This document shows positions 60,073-64,000 of a stretch of DNA of 64,000 nt, one piece after another; within the stretch, counting starts at the first letter, position 1; every line of letters begins with the position of its first letter. Source of the DNA: Lutibacter maritimus (lineage in GTDB: Bacteria; Bacteroidota; Bacteroidia; Flavobacteriales; Flavobacteriaceae); NCBI RefSeq assembly GCF_900116115.1, contig NZ_FOZP01000003.1:310001-374000 (forward strand), given 5' to 3'. Made by a program: the position numbers and the translations under genes. The notes beneath the pieces are model-generated. The model did no database searches and was not told the origin of the DNA. It saw only the letters and a program-made list of their open reading frames with translations.

Positions 60073-62595
60073 TCCTTTAGGTTTATCTCTATTCATTTCA
60101 AGCATATCAACATTGGTGTTTTCTATACCTAACAAATACTTACTGAAATAATCTGCTTTTAACCAAAAGAAATATTCATTCATATCTCCAAATCCATGGC
60201 GTTGCCCAGGCATTATCATATAATCAAAACGTTTATTTGCCTTAATTAATGCATTCGCCATTCTAATTGTTGCTCCAGGGTTTACATTGTTATCAACATC
60301 ACCAGTAACTAACATCAACTTACCTTTAAGGTTTGCAGCTAATTCTTGATTTTTATCAATATCATATTTATAAGAAATTTTCCCATCAGCATCTTTTTCT
60401 TCTTTAACACCATGGTGCGTTTCACTCCACCAACTATTATAAATGGTATTATCATGATTTCCCGCAGAAGAAACAGCTACCTTAAAAAAATCTGGATAAA
60501 CAAGCATCGCTGCTGTTGACATAAATCCACCACCTGAATGTCCAAATATTCCTACTTTATCAATATCAATAAAAGAATATTTATCTGCCAACTGTTCAGC
60601 TACATATTTTTTATCCGCCAAACCATAATCGCGTAAATTTCCATAACCGTAATTATGATACCATTTTGAACGATCTGGATGACCACCTCTGTTTCCTAAA
60701 CTAACAACAATAAACCCAACTTGAGCCATTCTATCGGTTCTGTCCATATTTACTGAAAAAGATTTGCTAACCGCTTCTGTTTGTGGTCCAGGATAAACAT
60801 ATTCAATTAAAGGGTACACCTTTGTTGAATCAAAATCGTAAGGTTTATATAGTACACCATAAATATCAGTAATACCATCATCTGCTTTCATAACAAATGT
60901 TTCAGGAAACTTATAGCCCGTTGCAAATAATTGCGACAAATCAGCTTCTTCTAAATTTAATATTAAAGCGCCCGTTGTTGATTTTAATTCGGACTTTGGA
61001 ATTGTATTTACCCGTGAAAAATTAGTTACAAAATATTTATTTGAATCAGCTACACTAACATCTGTATTAAAATCTCCAGCATTTATACTTTTCATTCCTG
61101 TACCGTTTAAATTAATTCGGTATAAATGTGAATAATACGGATCTATTGTTTTATTTACACCATTTGCTGTAAAATATAAAACACGTTCATTTTCATTAAT
61201 TCCTTCAAAATTATCTACGTGAAATGGTCCATTTGTTACTTGTTGTTTTAAATTTCCATTGGTATCATATAAATAAAAATGTGCCCAACCATCTCTTTCA
61301 GCCCAATGCAACATTTCTTGTTCATTATTAAATAAAACTAACGGACGGCTTTCAATATACGTATTAAAACGTTCTTCAATAAGAACTTTTACTTCACCAG
61401 TTTCTATATCAGCAACACATATATCCAATTTTTTTCTATCTCTACTAATTGTATTGAAGTAAATTTTCCCTTTTTTAGAAAGTAATAATGATGGCGAAAA
61501 ATCATCATCATACGTTGATTTTTTTCTTGGAGCTCTATAAACCGAAACGCTTTGTTGTTTTACAGTATCTAATTGAACTTTTACAATTTCTTTTGAAGGA
61601 ATATCAAAAATTAATAATTCATCTTTTGAAAATTCTTGCTCTCCAGGCATATGGTATTTATAAGTTTCAAGTGTTGGTCGCTTTTTTGAAACCGAATTAA
61701 TTACCCATAAATCTTTCAACATTCTATCATCAGATTTCTGAAAAATAAATTTTTTAGAATCGTGTGACCAAACTCCCCAAACGCCTTTTCTGTCATCTTT
61801 TTTTTCTTCCATAGACTCATTATTTTCGCCATAATAATTCCCTCCATATCCAAAATCTTTAACACCATCTTTAGTCCATTGATTTTCAACAATTGTAGAA
61901 TCTTTTTCATCTTTTACAGCTTTTAAAAAATTCTCTTTATCCATCCAATATAAATTGAAATTTTTAGAAAATAATACAATAGAACTATCTGGAGCAATAT
62001 TTGCCCAACGTTTTATTTTTTCATCTTCTTTTTTATTATCAATTATGGTTAGTTTAGAATCTCCTAATTTATACTCTAAATGATACACTTTTCGTTCCAT
62101 TTTAGGCTTCCCTCTTTTGGAAGATTTTTCACTAATTGAATCCTTTTTTGATGATGTGTTCTTTTCATCATCAACAGCTTCAACTTCTTCAGTTGCTGTA
62201 ACTCTAAACCTAATAGCTGTTTCGTTTTTAACAAATTTAAAATCAAATTTAGGTAAATGTTGAGCGTCGTATGGGTCTTTGGTTATTTCTGTTAACCATT
62301 TTGCCATTTTAACATTATCAAATAATTGTATTTTCGATTTTCTATCTGCATCAACTAGATAATAATTAGATCCTTTAGTTGTTTTGTATTGATACCAAAA
62401 TCTATTTCCGTTTTTTAACCAATGTGGATTTACAGTTGTTGAATGCACTAGTTTTGAAATGTTTTCGGGTGAAAATTTTGATGCTAATCTGTAATTTGGT
62501 TTGGGTTTACTGTTCTCTAAATGGTTGCTTGTATTTTGTCCGTATGAAAAACAAATTCCTATAAAAAAAAGGAACATAACTTTATTAAAATTCAT
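60070..62595 (-). CDS. S9 family peptidase, dipeptidyl-peptidase IV-like
   Basis: The protein has 841 residues from the ATG at 62593-62595, which places a good signal peptide first (MNFNKVMFLFFIGICFSYG); the frame is open 12 codons upstream but without a signal. An N-terminal beta-propeller (about 30-570) has an unusual Lys/Glu/Ser-rich insertion near residues 130-165. The C-terminal alpha/beta-hydrolase domain carries the triad S687 (GHSGGG), D768 (GDVDNNV) and H800 (GQRHGFG). It should cleave short peptides in the periplasm. It is unlinked to the PULs. Confidence 0.92.
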   Translation of the reverse strand: MNFNKVMFLFFIGICFSYGQNTSNHLENSKPKPNYRLASKFSPENISKLVHSTTVNPHWLKNGNRFWYQYKTTKGSNYYLVDADRKSKIQLFDNVKMAKWLTEITKDPYDAQHLPKFDFKFVKNETAIRFRVTATEEVEAVDDEKNTSSKKDSISEKSSKRGKPKMERKVYHLEYKLGDSKLTIIDNKKEDEKIKRWANIAPDSSIVLFSKNFNLYWMDKENFLKAVKDEKDSTIVENQWTKDGVKDFGYGGNYYGENNESMEEKKDDRKGVWGVWSHDSKKFIFQKSDDRMLKDLWVINSVSKKRPTLETYKYHMPGEQEFSKDELLIFDIPSKEIVKVQLDTVKQQSVSVYRAPRKKSTYDDDFSPSLLLSKKGKIYFNTISRDRKKLDICVADIETGEVKVLIEERFNTYIESRPLVLFNNEQEMLHWAERDGWAHFYLYDTNGNLKQQVTNGPFHVDNFEGINENERVLYFTANGVNKTIDPYYSHLYRINLNGTGMKSINAGDFNTDVSVADSNKYFVTNFSRVNTIPKSELKSTTGALILNLEEADLSQLFATGYKFPETFVMKADDGITDIYGVLYKPYDFDSTKVYPLIEYVYPGPQTEAVSKSFSVNMDRTDRMAQVGFIVVSLGNRGGHPDRSKWYHNYGYGNLRDYGLADKKYVAEQLADKYSFIDIDKVGIFGHSGGGFMSTAAMLVYPDFFKVAVSSAGNHDNTIYNSWWSETHHGVKEEKDADGKISYKYDIDKNQELAANLKGKLMLVTGDVDNNVNPGATIRMANALIKANKRFDYMIMPGQRHGFGDMNEYFFWLKADYFSKYLLGIENTNVDMLEMNRDKPKG

Positions 62596-62680
62596 CTTGT
62601 AAGTTTGGTTTATTAAAAAGTTAAATTTCAATAATTTGAATTACATTTCAAACATTTAAATCAATTTATTTATATAAAAC

Positions 62681-62714
62681 AAAAAAAGCCGAGAAATATT
62701 CTCGGCTTTTTTTG
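62681..62714 (-). terminator. Terminator after glyS
   Basis: GCCGAGAA at 62688-62695 pairs with TTCTCGGC at 62699-62706 around ATA, with A-run and T-run flanks. It is a strong intrinsic terminator that works in both directions. Confidence 0.85.
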
Positions 62715-62729
62715 TTTTTATAGTTTAGG

Positions 62730-64000
62730 TTACATTTTCATTAACCAGTTTTTTACGTCTACTTCATTTTTAATAATCTCGCGTAAATCTTCAATTTTTA
62801 CACGTTGTTGTTCCATAGTATCTCTATGTCTAATTGTAACAGTATTATCGTTTAAAGTATCGTGATCAACTGTAATACAGAACGGAGTTCCTACTGCATC
62901 TTGTCGTCTATAACGTCTTCCAACGGCATCTTTTTCATCATAATCAACATTAAAGTCCCATTTTAAATCTTCCACAATTTTTTTAGCAACTTCTGGTAAT
63001 CCATCTTTTTTAACCAAAGGTAAAATAGCCGCTTTGGTTGGCGCTAAAACTGGAGGTAATTTTAAAACAGTGCGTGTTGTGTTATTATCTAATTCTTCGT
63101 CAACTAAAGAATTTGAGAATACTGCTAAAAACATTCTATCTAAACCTATAGAAGTTTCTACAACATACGGTACATAGCGCTCATTTAATTCTGGATCAAA
63201 ATATTGTAATTTTTTTCCTGAATATTTTTCATGGCTAGATAAATCAAAGTCAGTTCGAGAGTGAATTCCTTCTAATTCTTTAAAACCAAATGGAAATTTA
63301 AATTCAATATCTGCAGCGGCATCAGCATAATGTGCTAATTTTTCGTGGTCATGAAAACGGTAATTTTCAGCACCCATTCCTAATGATAAATGCCATTTTA
63401 AACGGGTTTGTTTCCAACTTTCATACCATTCTTTTTGAGTGCCAGGACGTACAAAAAATTGCATTTCCATTTGTTCAAATTCACGCATACGGAAAATAAA
63501 TTGACGTGCAACTATTTCATTTCTAAATGCTTTACCAGTTTGTGCAATTCCAAAAGGAATTTTCATTCTTCCAGATTTTTGTACATTTAAAAAGTTTACA
63601 AAAATCCCTTGAGCAGTTTCTGGACGTAAATATAAATCCATTGCGGTATCAGCTGAAGCGCCTAATTTTGTTCCAAACATTAGGTTAAACTGCTTTACGT
63701 CTGTCCAATTTCTTGAACCTGATAACGGACACGCAATTTCCAATTCTTCAATTAAAGCTTTTACGTCTGCTAAATCTTCTTTTTCTAAAGATTGTCCCAT
63801 ACGCTTTAAAATTGCATCACCTTGCTCTTTGTATCCAACAACTCTTGGGTTTGTAGCTAAAAACTGATCTTTATCAAAAGATTCTCCAAAACGTTTTGCT
63901 GCTTTTTCAACTTCTTTTTCAATTTTAGCATCTAATTTACCAACATAATCTTCAATAAGAACATCTGCTCTATATCTTTTTTTAGAATCTTTATTATCTA
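62730..64000 (-). CDS. glyS: Glycyl-tRNA synthetase, homodimeric type (5' end outside the window)
   Basis: The frame continues open to the right edge, so the true start lies outside; an internal Met at 63800 is not the start. About 422 residues are visible. Class II motifs are present: RPETAQGIFVNF, the motif 2 strand-loop PFGIAQTGKAFRNEI..RQFIFRMREFEQMEMQFF, and motif 3 SIGLDRMFLAVF. The anticodon-binding domain follows (LPPVLAPTKAAILPLVKKDG, RYRRQDAVGTPFCITVD) and ends VKNWLMKM. This is the single-chain alpha2 GlyRS, not the alpha/beta type. Confidence 0.97.
   Translation of the reverse strand, partial: DNKDSKKRYRADVLIEDYVGKLDAKIEKEVEKAAKRFGESFDKDQFLATNPRVVGYKEQGDAILKRMGQSLEKEDLADVKALIEELEIACPLSGSRNWTDVKQFNLMFGTKLGASADTAMDLYLRPETAQGIFVNFLNVQKSGRMKIPFGIAQTGKAFRNEIVARQFIFRMREFEQMEMQFFVRPGTQKEWYESWKQTRLKWHLSLGMGAENYRFHDHEKLAHYADAAADIEFKFPFGFKELEGIHSRTDFDLSSHEKYSGKKLQYFDPELNERYVPYVVETSIGLDRMFLAVFSNSLVDEELDNNTTRTVLKLPPVLAPTKAAILPLVKKDGLPEVAKKIVEDLKWDFNVDYDEKDAVGRRYRRQDAVGTPFCITVDHDTLNDNTVTIRHRDTMEQQRVKIEDLREIIKNEVDVKNWLMKM

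Noticed and set aside
60070-62595. S9 peptidase as the collagen-peptide step of PUL 3
   Set aside because: It is more than 3.5 kb away on the other strand, beyond era and der, and is a general periplasmic peptidase type.

Overview
This AT-rich window (about 31% GC by eye) comes from the chromosome of a Bacteroidota bacterium, most likely a marine or aquatic Flavobacteriaceae. The signs are three SusC/SusD pairs, lipoproteins with the acidic or glycine residues after the lipidated Cys that are typical of surface export in this phylum, a type IX secretion (T9SS) C-terminal domain, TAnnTTTG -7 promoter boxes, and few Shine-Dalgarno sites. About 48 kb of the 64 kb is devoted to glycan capture and breakdown. 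The right end is ordinary housekeeping sequence.

Region A (1-11413, minus strand) is the first polysaccharide utilisation locus (PUL). It has a large secreted GH5/CBM6 glucanase, an FN3-like lipoprotein, then SusC, SusD, a binding lipoprotein with duplicated C-terminal modules, and the first 33 codons of another lipoprotein running off the left edge. The GH5 motifs suggest a beta-glucan such as a laminarin-type beta-1,3/1,6-glucan. Region B (11707-24383) is a regulatory block. It holds three paralogous SusR-like membrane regulators (propeller, Y_Y_Y domain, one membrane helix, LuxR-type HTH), a CHASE-PAS hybrid histidine kinase and a secreted EEP-family hydrolase.

Region C (24607-38704, plus strand) is the second PUL: SusC, SusD, a double-LamG lipoprotein, a strong hairpin, two overlapping GH144 genes (endo-beta-1,2-glucanase family), an esterase-like alpha/beta hydrolase, a GH3 beta-glucosidase and a GH43-CBM32 protein. 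The GH144 plus GH3 set points to beta-1,2-glucan, for example the cyclic or periplasmic glucans of Proteobacteria. A beta-lactamase-fold serine hydrolase follows on the other strand.

Region D (40317-56545, plus strand) is the most unusual part. An ECF sigma factor and FecR-type anti-sigma factor precede a SusC with an N-terminal signalling (STN) domain and a SusD. A compact operon follows: a GH63-like alpha-glucosidase lipoprotein, a 1009-residue fusion of a hydroxylysine-kinase-like domain, an M23 peptidase domain and an ammonio-phospholyase-like PLP enzyme, a GH2 beta-galactosidase lipoprotein, and a two-gene LysO lysine exporter. Together these match, step by step, the dismantling of the collagen glycan Glc-alpha-1,2-Gal-beta-O-hydroxylysine and the catabolism of the freed hydroxylysine. 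I propose this as a candidate undescribed system; the substrate is inference.

Region E (56546-64000) has a decayed stretch with a truncated integrase start, an initiator tRNA-Met with its terminator, era, a small membrane protein gene, der, an S9 dipeptidyl-peptidase-like gene and the 3' part of glyS. No rRNA, CRISPR array or intact insertion sequence was seen.
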